A DNA stretch of 64,000 nt from contig NZ_JOEV01000012.1 in NCBI RefSeq assembly GCF_000721105.1, positions 128,243 to 192,242 of the forward strand, in the 5' to 3' direction. Position 1 is the first letter of the stretch; every line of letters begins with the position of its first letter. Below are positions 1 to 7,958 of this stretch, in pieces. Origin of the DNA: Streptomyces cellulosae (GTDB lineage Bacteria > Actinomycetota > Actinomycetes > Streptomycetales > Streptomycetaceae). A model generated the notes under the pieces. That model searched no databases and had not been told where the DNA came from. It was given only the letters and a program-made list of their open reading frames with translations. The position numbers and the translations under genes were made by a program.

Positions 1-197
1 CCGCGGGCGGCCAGCGGGAAGCGCAGACTCTCGATGTCCGCGCGGCCCACCGGGCGGTCCGGCGGCAGGAAGTCCTGCAGCCGCTCGGGGGCGGCCTCCG
101 GCAGCGGGCCGTCGCCCTCGCCGCCGCCCACGACGGCGAGCGTCACCGCGGCGACCACCACGGCCAGCGCGATGACCAGGAACAAGAACATAACCAT
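1..197 (-). CDS. DivIVA-domain membrane protein, 3' part outside the window
   Basis: The first 65 codons of a minus-strand gene run off the left edge. They encode an N-terminal hydrophobic segment (about residues 3-23) followed by an acidic/Pro linker and PVGRADIESLRFPL, which resembles the opening of a DivIVA-type domain. The start is the ATG at 197 with GGGGACG upstream; an in-frame ATG at 191 is the alternative. Small membrane-anchored DivIVA-domain proteins next to a folP homologue and a LOG-family gene are known from actinobacteria (recalled mycobacterial Rv1205-Rv1209 order), which supports the call. The defining coiled-coil part is not visible, so the assignment rests on the first residues and context. 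Confidence 0.6.
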   Translation of the reverse strand, partial: MVMFLFLVIALAVVVAAVTLAVVGGGEGDGPLPEAAPERLQDFLPPDRPVGRADIESLRFPLAAR

Positions 198-321
198 CGC
201 TGACGTCCCCACGGTCTGAGCTCGGTGTCGAATGTGTCAGGGTCCGATCGTGCCATGCGAGGCTGACAGTTAGGGTCGCAGGCGGTCGGTTGCCGGACGG
301 AACTAGGAGAGGTCACAGGGG

Positions 322-1182
322 ATGCTCAGGCTGGGCAGGCGGGAATTCGAGCCGCACGAGCCGGTGATCATGGCGATCGTGAACCGGACCCCGGACTCCT
401 TCTACGACCAGGGGGCCACCTTCCGCGACGAACCCGCCCTCGCGCGCGTGGAGCAGGCGGTGGCTCAGGGCGCGGCCGTCGTCGACATCGGCGGGGTGAA
501 GGCCGGGCCGGGCGAGGAGGTGACCGCCGAGGAGGAGGCGCGGCGGACTGTCGGCTTCGTGGCGGAGGTACGGCGGCGCTTCCCGGAGGTCGTCATCAGC
601 GTGGACACCTGGCGGGCCGAGGTCGGCGAGGCGGTCTGCGAGGCCGGGGCGGACCTGCTGAACGACGCGTGGGGTGGCGTGGATCCCGGGCTGGCGGAGG
701 TCGCCGCGCGGTACGAGGTGGGGCTGGTGTGCACGCACGCGGGCGGTGCGCAGCCCCGGACGCGGCCGCACCGGGTGACGTACGACGACGTCATGGCCGA
801 CATCCTGGAGGTGACCCTGGGGCTCGCCGAGCGTGCGGTGTCCCTCGGTGTGCCTCGGGAGTCCGTGCTGATCGATCCCGGGCACGACTTCGGGAAGAAC
901 ACGCGGCACAGTCTGGAGGCGACCCGGCGGCTGGGCGAGATGGTCGCGACGGGCTGGCCGGTGCTGGTGTCCCTGTCCAACAAGGACTTCGTGGGCGAGA
1001 CGCTGGACCGGCCGGTGAAGGAGCGGGTGGTCGGCACGCTGGCCACGACGGCGGTGTCGGCGTGGCTGGGCGCGCAGGTGTACCGGGTGCACGAGGTGGC
1101 GGAGACGCGGCAGGTGCTGGACATGGTGGCGTCGATCGCGGGCCACCGGGACCCCGCTGTGGCCCGGCGGGGCCTGGCGTAG
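322..1182 (+). CDS. folP: Dihydropteroate synthase family protein, FolP2-type
   Basis: A 286-residue TIM-barrel protein of the dihydropteroate synthase family. Visible motifs are the pterin-site start NRTPDSF (21-27), DPGHDFGKN (185-193), SNKDFVGE (219-226) and the C-terminal RVHEV (255-259). The ATG at 322 is preceded by GGAG/AGGGG. Canonical enzymes join 6-hydroxymethyl-dihydropterin pyrophosphate and p-aminobenzoate in folate synthesis. The wording NRTPDSF instead of NVTPDSF, and the LOG/dapE neighbourhood, match the second actinobacterial paralogue (FolP2 of mycobacteria), which has been reported not to act as a normal dihydropteroate synthase. The family is therefore certain, the reaction is not. 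A strong hairpin follows the stop. Confidence 0.88.
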   Translation: MLRLGRREFEPHEPVIMAIVNRTPDSFYDQGATFRDEPALARVEQAVAQGAAVVDIGGVKAGPGEEVTAEEEARRTVGFVAEVRRRFPEVVISVDTWRAEVGEAVCEAGADLLNDAWGGVDPGLAEVAARYEVGLVCTHAGGAQPRTRPHRVTYDDVMADILEVTLGLAERAVSLGVPRESVLIDPGHDFGKNTRHSLEATRRLGEMVATGWPVLVSLSNKDFVGETLDRPVKERVVGTLATTAVSAWLGAQVYRVHEVAETRQVLDMVASIAGHRDPAVARRGLA

Positions 1183-1193
1183 CGCGTTCGCCG

Positions 1194-1229
1194 CGCCGGA
1201 CCAGGGGGCCTTCGCCCTCTGGTCCGGCG
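1194..1229. terminator. Bidirectional hairpin between folP and the LOG gene
   Basis: A 16-bp stem (1194-1209 with 1214-1229, one G-T wobble) with a CTTC loop lies between two convergent stop codons, so it can end transcription from both sides. There is no U tract, as is common in Streptomyces. Confidence 0.8.
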
Positions 1230-1244
1230 GCCTTCCCGACCCCG

Positions 1245-2003
1245 CTAGCGCCCCGCCTCCTTCGACACCAGCGCCACCGCCTCGTCCACGTCGTCCGTGA
1301 GGTGGAACAGCATCAGGTCCTTCTCGGCTGCCTTGCCCTGGGCGATCAGGGTGTTCTTCAGCCAGTCGATCAGCCCGCCCCAGTACTCGGTGCCGAAGAG
1401 GACGATCGGGAAGCGGGTGACCTTCTGGGTCTGGACCAGGGTCAGGGCCTCGAAGAGTTCGTCCAGGGTGCCGAGGCCGCCGGGCAGGACCACGAATCCC
1501 TGCGCGTACTTCACGAACATCATTTTTCTGACGAAGAAATACCGGAAGTTCAGGCCGATGTCGACGTAGGGGTTCAGTCCCTGCTCGAAGGGCAGCTCGA
1601 TGCCGAGCCCGACGGAGATGCCGTTCGCTTCACTGGCGCCCTTGTTGGCGGCTTCCATGGCACCCGGCCCGCCGCCCGTGATCACCGCGAAGCCCGCTTC
1701 CACCAGGCCCCGCCCCAGCCGCACGCCCGCCTCGTACTCGGGTGAGTCCACCGACGTCCGCGCCGAGCCGAACACGCTGATCGCGGGCGGGAGTTCGGCG
1801 AGCGTGCCGAAGCCCTCAATGAACTCCGACTGGATGCGCAGCACTCGCCACGGGTCGGTGTGGACCCAGTCCGAGGGGCCGCCCGCGTCCAGCAGCCGCT
1901 GGTCGGTCGTGCTCGCCTGGACCTGGCCTCGCCTGCGGAGCACCGGTCCCAGGCGCTGCTCCTCCGGCGGCTGCTTCTTGCCCTCGGGGTTGCCAGTAGC
2001 CAT
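1245..2003 (-). CDS. LOG-family (TIGR00730) nucleoside monophosphate phosphoribohydrolase
   Basis: A 252-residue protein with both signatures of the LOG family: GGGPGAME (110-117) and PGGLGTLDE (174-182). Members hydrolyse the N-glycosidic bond of (cytokinin) riboside 5'-monophosphates; older annotations call them lysine decarboxylases, which is wrong for this motif pair. The ATG at 2003 is chosen because GGAGGG lies just upstream; an in-frame ATG 10 codons earlier (2033) has no comparable site. It converges on folP and is separated from dapE by about 110 bp. The physiological substrate in Streptomyces is not evident from sequence. Confidence 0.88.
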   Translation of the reverse strand: MATGNPEGKKQPPEEQRLGPVLRRRGQVQASTTDQRLLDAGGPSDWVHTDPWRVLRIQSEFIEGFGTLAELPPAISVFGSARTSVDSPEYEAGVRLGRGLVEAGFAVITGGGPGAMEAANKGASEANGISVGLGIELPFEQGLNPYVDIGLNFRYFFVRKMMFVKYAQGFVVLPGGLGTLDELFEALTLVQTQKVTRFPIVLFGTEYWGGLIDWLKNTLIAQGKAAEKDLMLFHLTDDVDEAVALVSKEAGR

Positions 2004-2112
2004 GTGCGCTCCCTCCGCTTGCGGTGTTTCCACCTCAGCGTAGATCTACGCGGGTTACGGAAGGGGGACGCGGGCATGTCCGCCATGAAGCGCCATGCGG
2101 CGCGGCCGTGCC

Positions 2113-3192
2113 TCAGGACGTCAGCCAGGACCGCAGCCGCTCCTCCGCCTCCGGAATCAGCGAGGCCTTGACCCGCTCGTCCACCTTGTGGGCGAGGAGC
2201 GGGTCACCCGGGCTGTAGTTCACGGCCGGCACGCCCAGCGCGCTGAAGCGTGCCACGTCCGTCCAGCCGAACTTGGGGCGGGCCTCGCCGCCGACGGCCG
2301 CCATGAAGGACCGCGCGGCGGGGTGGGTGAGGCCGGGGCGGGCGCCGCCGGTGTGGTCGTCGACGACGAACTCGTCCACGCCGCAGTCGGCGAAGTACTC
2401 GCGTACGAACGCCTCCGCCTCCGCCTCGCTGCGGTCGGGCGCGTAGCGGAAGTTGACGACGAGGGTGCAGGCGTCGGGGATGACGTTGGTGGCGACGCCG
2501 CCTTCGACGCGTACGGCGTTGAGGCCCTCGTGGAACCGCAGGCCGTCCACGACCGGCTGGCGCGGCTCGTACGCGGCGAGCCTGGCGAGCGCCGGCGCGG
2601 CGGCGTGGATCGCGTTGGAGCCCATCCACGCGCGCGCGGAGTGCGCCCGCTCCCCGGTGAACTTCAGGAACATCCTCAGCGTGCCCTGGCAGCCGCCCTC
2701 CACCTGACCGTCCGTCGGCTCCAGCAGGACCGCGAAGTCGCCCTCCAGCCAGTCCGGGTGGGCCTCCGCGACGTGCTTCAGGCCGTTCAGGTGCGCGGCG
2801 ACCTCCTCGTTGTCGTAGAAGACGAAGGTCAGGTCACGGTTGGGCGCCGGCACCGTGGCCGCGATGCGCAGTTGCACCGCCACCCCGGACTTCATGTCGC
2901 ACGTGCCGCAGCCCCACAGCACGCCCTCGTCGTCGAGGCGCGAGGGGACGTTGTCCGCGATGGGGACGGTGTCGATGTGGCCGGCGAGGACGACGCGTTC
3001 CGACCGGCCCAGGTTCGTACGGGCGACGACGTTGTTGCCGTACCGGTCCACCGTCAGGTGCGGCAGGGCGCGCAGCGCGCTCTCGATCGCGTCCGCGAGG
3101 GGCTTCTCGGTGCCGCTCTCGGAGGGGAAGTCGACGAGCTGCGCGGTGAGCCGGGCGGCGTCCAGCGTGAGGTCAAGCGGGGTGTCGGCCAT
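2113..3192 (-). CDS. dapE: Succinyl-diaminopimelate desuccinylase
   Basis: A 359-residue M20-family metallohydrolase that removes succinate from N-succinyl-LL-2,6-diaminopimelate, giving LL-diaminopimelate for lysine and peptidoglycan. The metal site is complete: GHIDT (H72, D74), bridging D99 in GTCDMKSG, the E129/E130 pair, E158 in LLEPTDG and H335 in LLAHKVDE. The start at 3192 (MADTPLDL) gives the family length; the upstream in-frame extension is Arg/Trp-rich and has no family similarity. dapC lies 2 kb away on the same strand, so the succinylase branch of the pathway is represented twice here. Confidence 0.93.
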   Translation of the reverse strand: MADTPLDLTLDAARLTAQLVDFPSESGTEKPLADAIESALRALPHLTVDRYGNNVVARTNLGRSERVVLAGHIDTVPIADNVPSRLDDEGVLWGCGTCDMKSGVAVQLRIAATVPAPNRDLTFVFYDNEEVAAHLNGLKHVAEAHPDWLEGDFAVLLEPTDGQVEGGCQGTLRMFLKFTGERAHSARAWMGSNAIHAAAPALARLAAYEPRQPVVDGLRFHEGLNAVRVEGGVATNVIPDACTLVVNFRYAPDRSEAEAEAFVREYFADCGVDEFVVDDHTGGARPGLTHPAARSFMAAVGGEARPKFGWTDVARFSALGVPAVNYSPGDPLLAHKVDERVKASLIPEAEERLRSWLTS

Positions 3193-3274
3193 GCTGTCGA
3201 CCCTAACGCCCGGCCATCGGCCAACTGTCCACACCCGGCACCATGGGCACCGTACTCTCCAGTATCTTGTGCGG

Positions 3275-4315
3275 ATGCCAGAGCAGTCCCCTCGTCCCAA
3301 ACGTCGCGGTCGCCTCTTCCGTTGCGGGGCGGCCTTCGTGGTCCTGTGCGCAGTCGCCGGCTATCTCGTGGTGCAGTACGTCACCGGAGGCGGGAACACA
3401 CCGGGATGCAAGGTCGTCTCGGGCGGGAGTGCGGCGGCGACGTACGAGTTCACCCCGGAGCAGGCGGTGAACGCGGCGACGATCGCGGCCGTGGGCACCG
3501 GCCGCGGGATGCCCGAGCGGGCGGTGACGATAGCGCTCGCGACCGCGCTCCAGGAGTCGGGTCTGCGCAACATCGACCACGGCGACCGTGACTCGCTCGG
3601 CCTGTTCCAGCAGCGGCCCTCGCAGGGCTGGGGCACCCCGCGGGAGATCATGGACCCGGCGTACGCGGCGGGTGTCTTCTACAAGCACCTGGCCAAGGTG
3701 CCGGACTACACGGACCTTCCGCTGACGGTCGCCGCGCAGCGCGTGCAGCGCAGCGGCTTCCCGACGGCGTACGCCAAGCACGAGTCGGACGCCACCCTGC
3801 TCGCCGCCGCCCTCACCGGGCAGTCGGCGGCCACGCTGACCTGTGAGGGGCGCCCGGCCGCCACCCGGGCCGCCGGTCCGGACGCGGTGCGCTCCGCCCT
3901 CGTACGGGACTTCGGACGGGACGTGCTGGAGCCGGCCGCCGCCGAGGTGGGCGCCACGTCGACGCCGTCGCCCACGCCGACGCCCTCCGCGAACGCCACC
4001 GGCGACGGCGGCCGGACCGTGACGCTGCCGGTGACCGCCGACCGGGCAGAGCAGGGTTCCGGCCGCAGCCTGCGCGAGCGCGGCTGGCAGCTGGCCCACT
4101 GGGCGGTCGCCAACGCCTCCGTCCTGCACATCGAACGCGTCTCGTACGCCGGCCGGCAGTGGGTCGCGGGGAACACCGACAGCCGGTGGCGTCCGGAGGA
4201 CACGGCGGACTCGGCCGGCGCGGAGAAGCAGCCGGAGAAGACAGACACGGCGGACGAGGCGGCCAGGACGGCGAACGAGGATGTGGGCGCGGTCCGGATC
4301 GTGACTGCACAGTAG
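3275..4315 (+). CDS. Membrane-anchored lysozyme-like (lytic transglycosylase-like) protein
   Basis: A 346-residue protein transcribed divergently from dapE. A basic N-terminus is followed by one membrane segment (about 18-34), then a domain containing ALQESGLRN with a candidate catalytic Glu94 and the block DSLGLFQQRPSQGWG (about 106-120). That block is typical of the lysozyme-like domain found with actinobacterial NlpC/P60 and M23 wall hydrolases. A Thr/Pro/Ser linker near residue 230 leads to a C-terminal region ending in a charged tail. A role in murein cleavage or binding outside the membrane is inferred; no activity is shown by sequence alone. Databases sometimes label relatives as heavy-metal transporters, which nothing here supports. 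Confidence 0.7.
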   Translation: MPEQSPRPKRRGRLFRCGAAFVVLCAVAGYLVVQYVTGGGNTPGCKVVSGGSAAATYEFTPEQAVNAATIAAVGTGRGMPERAVTIALATALQESGLRNIDHGDRDSLGLFQQRPSQGWGTPREIMDPAYAAGVFYKHLAKVPDYTDLPLTVAAQRVQRSGFPTAYAKHESDATLLAAALTGQSAATLTCEGRPAATRAAGPDAVRSALVRDFGRDVLEPAAAEVGATSTPSPTPTPSANATGDGGRTVTLPVTADRAEQGSGRSLRERGWQLAHWAVANASVLHIERVSYAGRQWVAGNTDSRWRPEDTADSAGAEKQPEKTDTADEAARTANEDVGAVRIVTAQ

Positions 4316-4456
4316 TGCGGGGGCCCACCCGGACGGGTTACGTCCGCCGGGTTCGGGCGGGGGTGTGCGCAGGTTTTCGGCCCGTCACCCCCTGCCGGTG
4401 AAACCCTTGGGAGCACAGGGACGTAAGGATTCGGCGCATTTCGGACCGGGTGCCCT

Positions 4457-4484
4457 TTGCCCGTTTTCATCCGGAGCCGATAAT
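4457..4484 (+). promoter_or_regulatory. Candidate sigma70-type promoter for the small secreted protein
   Basis: TTGCCC (4457-4462) and GATAAT (4479-4484) are separated by 16 bp, about 100 bp upstream of the ATG at 4587. This is the best vegetative-like promoter match seen in the 271-bp gap after the lysozyme-like gene. Confidence 0.45.
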
Positions 4485-4586
4485 GCGACACATTGCCAAC
4501 TCTTTACGTTGGTTCTCCGCAACCTTCCCGGGCTTCGAGCGGTAATCACGGCGTCTGAGATCGTTTCCTCCCGTCAAAGGAGCAAC

Positions 4587-5033
4587 ATGTCCCTCCCCCT
4601 GACCCGACGGATCGCCCGTGCCGCGCTGCTCGTCGCTGCGGGAGCGGCTGCCGGGGTCGGTGCGGCCGGCTCCGCCAGTGCGGCCCCCGAGCTGCCCACC
4701 GCCCCGAACCTCGGTGGGCTGACCGCCCTGGACGGGGCGAACGTCGGCGACACCGTCGACGGTGCGGCGCAGAAGCTGACCGGCACCGCGGGTGACACCG
4801 GCGGCAAGGCCGTGACGAAGGCGGTGCCGACCGTGGGCAAGACCGGCGGCAAGGCCGTGAAGAAAGCGGCGCCCGCGGTGCAGAAGGCGGCGGGTGACGC
4901 GGCGGGCTCCGCCGGGAACCTCGTCGGCGACGCGTCGAAGGCGACGAAGGGCGGCCTGCCGACGGACTCCCTGACCAAGGGCGGCCTCCCGTCGACCGGC
5001 CAGCTGCCGGTGAAGGGCCTCCCGCTCGGCTGA
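4587..5033 (+). CDS. Small secreted repeat protein of unknown function
   Basis: A 148-residue protein starting at an ATG with AAAGGAG eight bases upstream. A Sec signal peptide is clear: RRIARAALLV core and a cleavage site near ASAAP at about residue 33. The mature part is low in complexity and contains related Gly/Lys/Ala/Val repeats such as DTGGKAVTKAVPTVGK and KTGGKAVKKAAPAV, then KGGLP twice (GLPTDSLTKGGLP). There are no Cys residues and no enzyme motif. Relatives are sometimes labelled ATP-binding proteins, which the sequence does not support. Export, and perhaps a cell-surface role, is as far as it can be taken. Confidence 0.75.
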   Translation: MSLPLTRRIARAALLVAAGAAAGVGAAGSASAAPELPTAPNLGGLTALDGANVGDTVDGAAQKLTGTAGDTGGKAVTKAVPTVGKTGGKAVKKAAPAVQKAAGDAAGSAGNLVGDASKATKGGLPTDSLTKGGLPSTGQLPVKGLPLG

Positions 5034-5058
5034 CATCGGCTCGTCCCGTGGGTACGGC

Positions 5059-5090
5059 GGCGGGGCCCGGGTTTCCCCCCGGGCCCCGCC
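5059..5090. terminator. GC-rich hairpin after the secreted-protein gene
   Basis: A 13-bp perfect stem (5059-5071 with 5078-5090) with a 6-base loop lies 26 bp after the stop codon. It could serve both this gene and dapC, which converges on it. Confidence 0.75.
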
Positions 5091-5107
5091 GTTTCGCATG
5101 TGCCGAC

Positions 5108-5189
5108 GCCGTTCCGCGCGTCTCCGCCGTTCCGCGCGTCTCCGCCGTTCCGTGCGTATCCGCCGTTCCGCGCGTCTCCGCCGTTTCGG
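5108..5189. repeat. 18-bp tandem repeat downstream of dapC
   Basis: Four and a half copies of GCCGTTCCGCGCGTCTCC in direct array (units at 5108, 5126, 5144, 5162 and a partial one at 5180). The third copy has two changes. The array ends 7 bp from the dapC stop codon, so on the dapC mRNA it forms the whole 3' untranslated part before the terminator. Confidence 0.9.
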
Positions 5190-5195
5190 TCGCGC

Positions 5196-6290
5196 CTACT
5201 TCAGCCGCTCCACGGCGGCCCGCACCCGCTCGTCCGTCGCCGTCAGCGCCACGCGGACGAATCTCGCGCCGGCCTCGCCGTAGAAGTCGCCCGGCGCCAC
5301 CAGGATGCCCAGCTCGGCCAGGTGCGCCACGGTTTCCCAGCAGGACTCGTCCCGCGTGGCCCACAGGTAGAGGCTCGCCTCGCTGTGCTCGATGCGGAAG
5401 CCGTGGTCGAGCAGGGCCTCGCGCAGCAGGGCGCGGCGGGCCGTGTACCGCTCGCGCTGCTCGTGGACGTGGGTGTCGTCGCCGAGGGCCGCCACGACCG
5501 CCGCCTGGGTCGGTGCCGGGGTCATCATGCCGCCGTGCTTGCGGATCTCCAGCAGAGGTGCCAGGACGGCCGGGTCGCCCGCGAGGAACGCGGCCCGGTA
5601 GCCGGCCAGGTTGGAGCGCTTGGAGAGGGAGTGGACCGCGACGATGCCCTCGTACGAGCCGCCGTTCACGTCCGGGTGCAGCACCGAGACCGGGTCGGCC
5701 TCCCAGCCCAGCTCCAGGTAGCACTCGTCGGAGAAGAGCAGGACGCCGTGCTCACGCGCCCAGGCGACGATCCGGGTCAGCTCGTCCTTCGCCAGGACCC
5801 GGCCCGTCGGGTTGGACGGCGAGTTGAGCCAGAGCAGCTTCAGGCCGGCCGGGTCCAGTCGCGTCGGGTCGTCGTAGACCTCGTGCTCCGCGCGGGCGAG
5901 GCGGGCGCCGACCTCGTAGGTCGGGTAGGCCAGGCGCGGGTGGGCCACCCGGTCGCCGGGGCCGAGGCCCAGCTGGGTGGGGAGCCAGGCGACGAGTTCC
6001 TTGGAGCCGACGATCGGCAGAACGTGCCGGTGGGTGACCTCGCGGGCGCCCAGGCGGCGCTCCAGCCAGCCGGTGATCGCGTCACGCAGCGCGGGGGTAC
6101 CCCAGACCGTCGGGTAGCCGGGCGAGTCCGCCGCGTCGACGAGCGCCTTCTGGATCAGGTCGGGCACCGGGTCGACCGGGGTGCCGACGGACAGATCGAC
6201 GATGCCGTCCGGGTGCGCGGAGGCCGTCGTCTTGTACGGCGCCAGCTTGTCCCAGGGGAAGGCGGGCAGGCGGTCGGAGACTGCGGACAC
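5196..6290 (-). CDS. dapC: Succinyldiaminopimelate aminotransferase
   Basis: A 364-residue fold-type I PLP aminotransferase. It converts N-succinyl-2-amino-6-ketopimelate to N-succinyl-LL-diaminopimelate with glutamate as donor; actinobacterial members may also act on prephenate. Visible residues are NSPSNPTG (156-163), D188 (pyridine-N partner) and the Schiff-base Lys224 in SLSKRSN. The start is GTG at 6290, giving full family length although the ribosome site is weak. The gene lies downstream of fdxA on the same strand, an order also recalled from mycobacteria (fdxC-dapC). It precedes DapE in the pathway. Confidence 0.92.
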   Translation of the reverse strand: MSAVSDRLPAFPWDKLAPYKTTASAHPDGIVDLSVGTPVDPVPDLIQKALVDAADSPGYPTVWGTPALRDAITGWLERRLGAREVTHRHVLPIVGSKELVAWLPTQLGLGPGDRVAHPRLAYPTYEVGARLARAEHEVYDDPTRLDPAGLKLLWLNSPSNPTGRVLAKDELTRIVAWAREHGVLLFSDECYLELGWEADPVSVLHPDVNGGSYEGIVAVHSLSKRSNLAGYRAAFLAGDPAVLAPLLEIRKHGGMMTPAPTQAAVVAALGDDTHVHEQRERYTARRALLREALLDHGFRIEHSEASLYLWATRDESCWETVAHLAELGILVAPGDFYGEAGARFVRVALTATDERVRAAVERLK

Positions 6291-6396
6291 GTTCTCGGGC
6301 TCACTTTCGTCAGTACGGCAAACGCCTCGGTCCCGTACGGCGATCAGGCGAGTGATCGGGTCGTACGGGACCGAGGCGGCACGGTGCCGGCCGCTC

Positions 6397-6717
6397 TTAC
6401 TGGTTCTGCGGCGGCAACGCGGCGATGAAGGGGTGGTCGCGCTCGATCAGACCCAGCTTGCTGGCTCCGCCGGGCGAGCCCAGCTCGTCGAAGAACTCGA
6501 CGTTCGCCTTGTAGTAGTCCTTCCACTCCTCGGGAGTGTCGTCTTCGTAGAAGATCGCCTCGACCGGGCAGACCGGCTCACAGGCACCACAGTCGACGCA
6601 TTCGTCCGGGTGGATGTACAAGGACCGCTGGCCCTCGTAGATGCAGTCGACCGGGCACTCCTCAATGCACGCCTTGTCCTTGACGTCGACACAAGGCTGC
6701 GCGATGACGTAGGTCAC
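6397..6717 (-). CDS. fdxA: 7Fe ferredoxin
   Basis: A 106-residue ferredoxin of the FdxA type carrying one [3Fe-4S] and one [4Fe-4S] cluster. Cys9, Cys17 and Cys50 match the 3Fe ligands, Cys21, Cys40, Cys43 and Cys46 the 4Fe ligands, and Cys25 is the usual free cysteine. The acidic C-terminal half (EEWKDYYKANVEFF) is typical. The GTG start at 6717 has an excellent AGGAGGA site. The redox partner is unknown; relatives serve cytochromes P450 and other oxidoreductases. Confidence 0.95.
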   Translation of the reverse strand: MTYVIAQPCVDVKDKACIEECPVDCIYEGQRSLYIHPDECVDCGACEPVCPVEAIFYEDDTPEEWKDYYKANVEFFDELGSPGGASKLGLIERDHPFIAALPPQNQ

Positions 6718-6858
6718 GCTGTCGTTCCTCCTCGATAGGGCGCTGGCGAGCCGTCTTCAGGCTCCGCCACCTGGCGCGCGGGAGCGCGGCGTCGTCGATG
6801 CCCGCCCCTAGTATCTCCGTTCTTGGGCATGATCCGAACAGGAGGGGTGAACTGACCT

Positions 6859-7932
6859 GTGGAAATCTCTGCGACGGGACGCCTCGTGGTCCGTATCTCC
6901 GCAGCTGACGTGGGTAAACGGGTGTCCGTCCGGCGCCTGGACGAGTCCGGCGGCACGGGCGAGAAGTTCACCGACACGGTGGGTGTTCTCACATCATGGG
7001 ACAAGGGTGTGCTGCTGATCACGCGCCGGGACGGCCAAAGTGTCCGCATTCCGGAATCCGCGCTGGTCGCGGGCAAGGTCGTCCCGCCGGCCCCGGCCCG
7101 CCGGCGCGGCCCCGCGGCCTCCTACGAGGAACTGGCGCGCGTCGCGGCCCGGGCCTGGCGGCCGGTGGAGAGCGAGCGGCTGGGCGACTGGGAGCTGCGG
7201 GCGGCAGTGCAGGAGGGGCCGCGCGAAGCGCGTCCGTGGGAGGCGGTGGTCGGGCGACGGGAGGGCTTCACGCGCCGGGCGAACTCGGTGCTGCCGCTCG
7301 GCGACCCGGGCCTGCCGCTCGACGAGGCCCTGACCGTCGTACGGCAGTGGTACGGCGACCGTGGCCTGCCCGCCTACGTGCAGACGGCGACGGGCGCGGA
7401 GGGCACGCAGGAGCTGCTGGGCGCGGAGCTGGAGCGGCGGGGCTGGATACGGGAGGTGACGGCCGAGCTGTGGACCGGGGCCCTCGCGCCGGTCGCGGAT
7501 CGGGGTGAGCCTGGAGGGGTGGTGCTCTCGCGCCGGGCGGACGAGGCGTGGCTCGCGCGCTATCAGCGCAAGGGGGGGAGTGAGGTGGCCTTGCAGGTAC
7601 TGGGAAGCGGGCCTTCGGTGTGGTTCGCCGCGGTGCCGGGCGCGTCGGAGAGCGCGGCCCCCGCTGCCATCGGGCGGTGTGTCGTCGACGGGCGGTGGGC
7701 CGGCTTCGCGGCCGTCGAGGTGGATCCGGAGCAGCGGCGGCGCGGGCTGGCCACCACCGTGATGGCCGCGCTGGCCCGGCGGGCGCTCGACGAGGGTGCC
7801 TCGGCGGCGTGGCTGCAGGTCGAGACGGACAACGCGGGGGCGCGGGCGCTGTACGCCGGGATGGGGTTCTCGGCGCATCACGCGTACCACCACTACCGCG
7901 CACCCGGAACTGTCGAGAACGGGCGGTACTGA
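6859..7932 (+). CDS. GNAT acetyltransferase with N-terminal SH3-like domain
   Basis: A 357-residue protein transcribed divergently from fdxA, with a GTG start preceded by GGAGGGG. Residues 1-70 form a small all-beta domain (VGVLTSWDKGVLLITRRDG), resembling the SH3-like part of Rv0428c-type acetyltransferases. The C-terminal third is a GNAT fold with acetyl-CoA motif QRRRGLATTVM (about 292-302) and the terminal NAGARALYAGMGF helix-strand pair. The middle region is a second, degenerate GNAT-like segment. The acceptor substrate cannot be read from the sequence. Confidence 0.82.
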   Translation: MEISATGRLVVRISAADVGKRVSVRRLDESGGTGEKFTDTVGVLTSWDKGVLLITRRDGQSVRIPESALVAGKVVPPAPARRRGPAASYEELARVAARAWRPVESERLGDWELRAAVQEGPREARPWEAVVGRREGFTRRANSVLPLGDPGLPLDEALTVVRQWYGDRGLPAYVQTATGAEGTQELLGAELERRGWIREVTAELWTGALAPVADRGEPGGVVLSRRADEAWLARYQRKGGSEVALQVLGSGPSVWFAAVPGASESAAPAAIGRCVVDGRWAGFAAVEVDPEQRRRGLATTVMAALARRALDEGASAAWLQVETDNAGARALYAGMGFSAHHAYHHYRAPGTVENGRY

Positions 7933-7958
7933 TCGCCGTGAGAGGGCACCAGCCTGCT

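Noticed and set aside
3243..3470. Alternative start ATGGGCACC for the lysozyme-like protein
   Set aside because: It is in another reading frame from the conserved domain; the ATG at 3275 opens the correct one.
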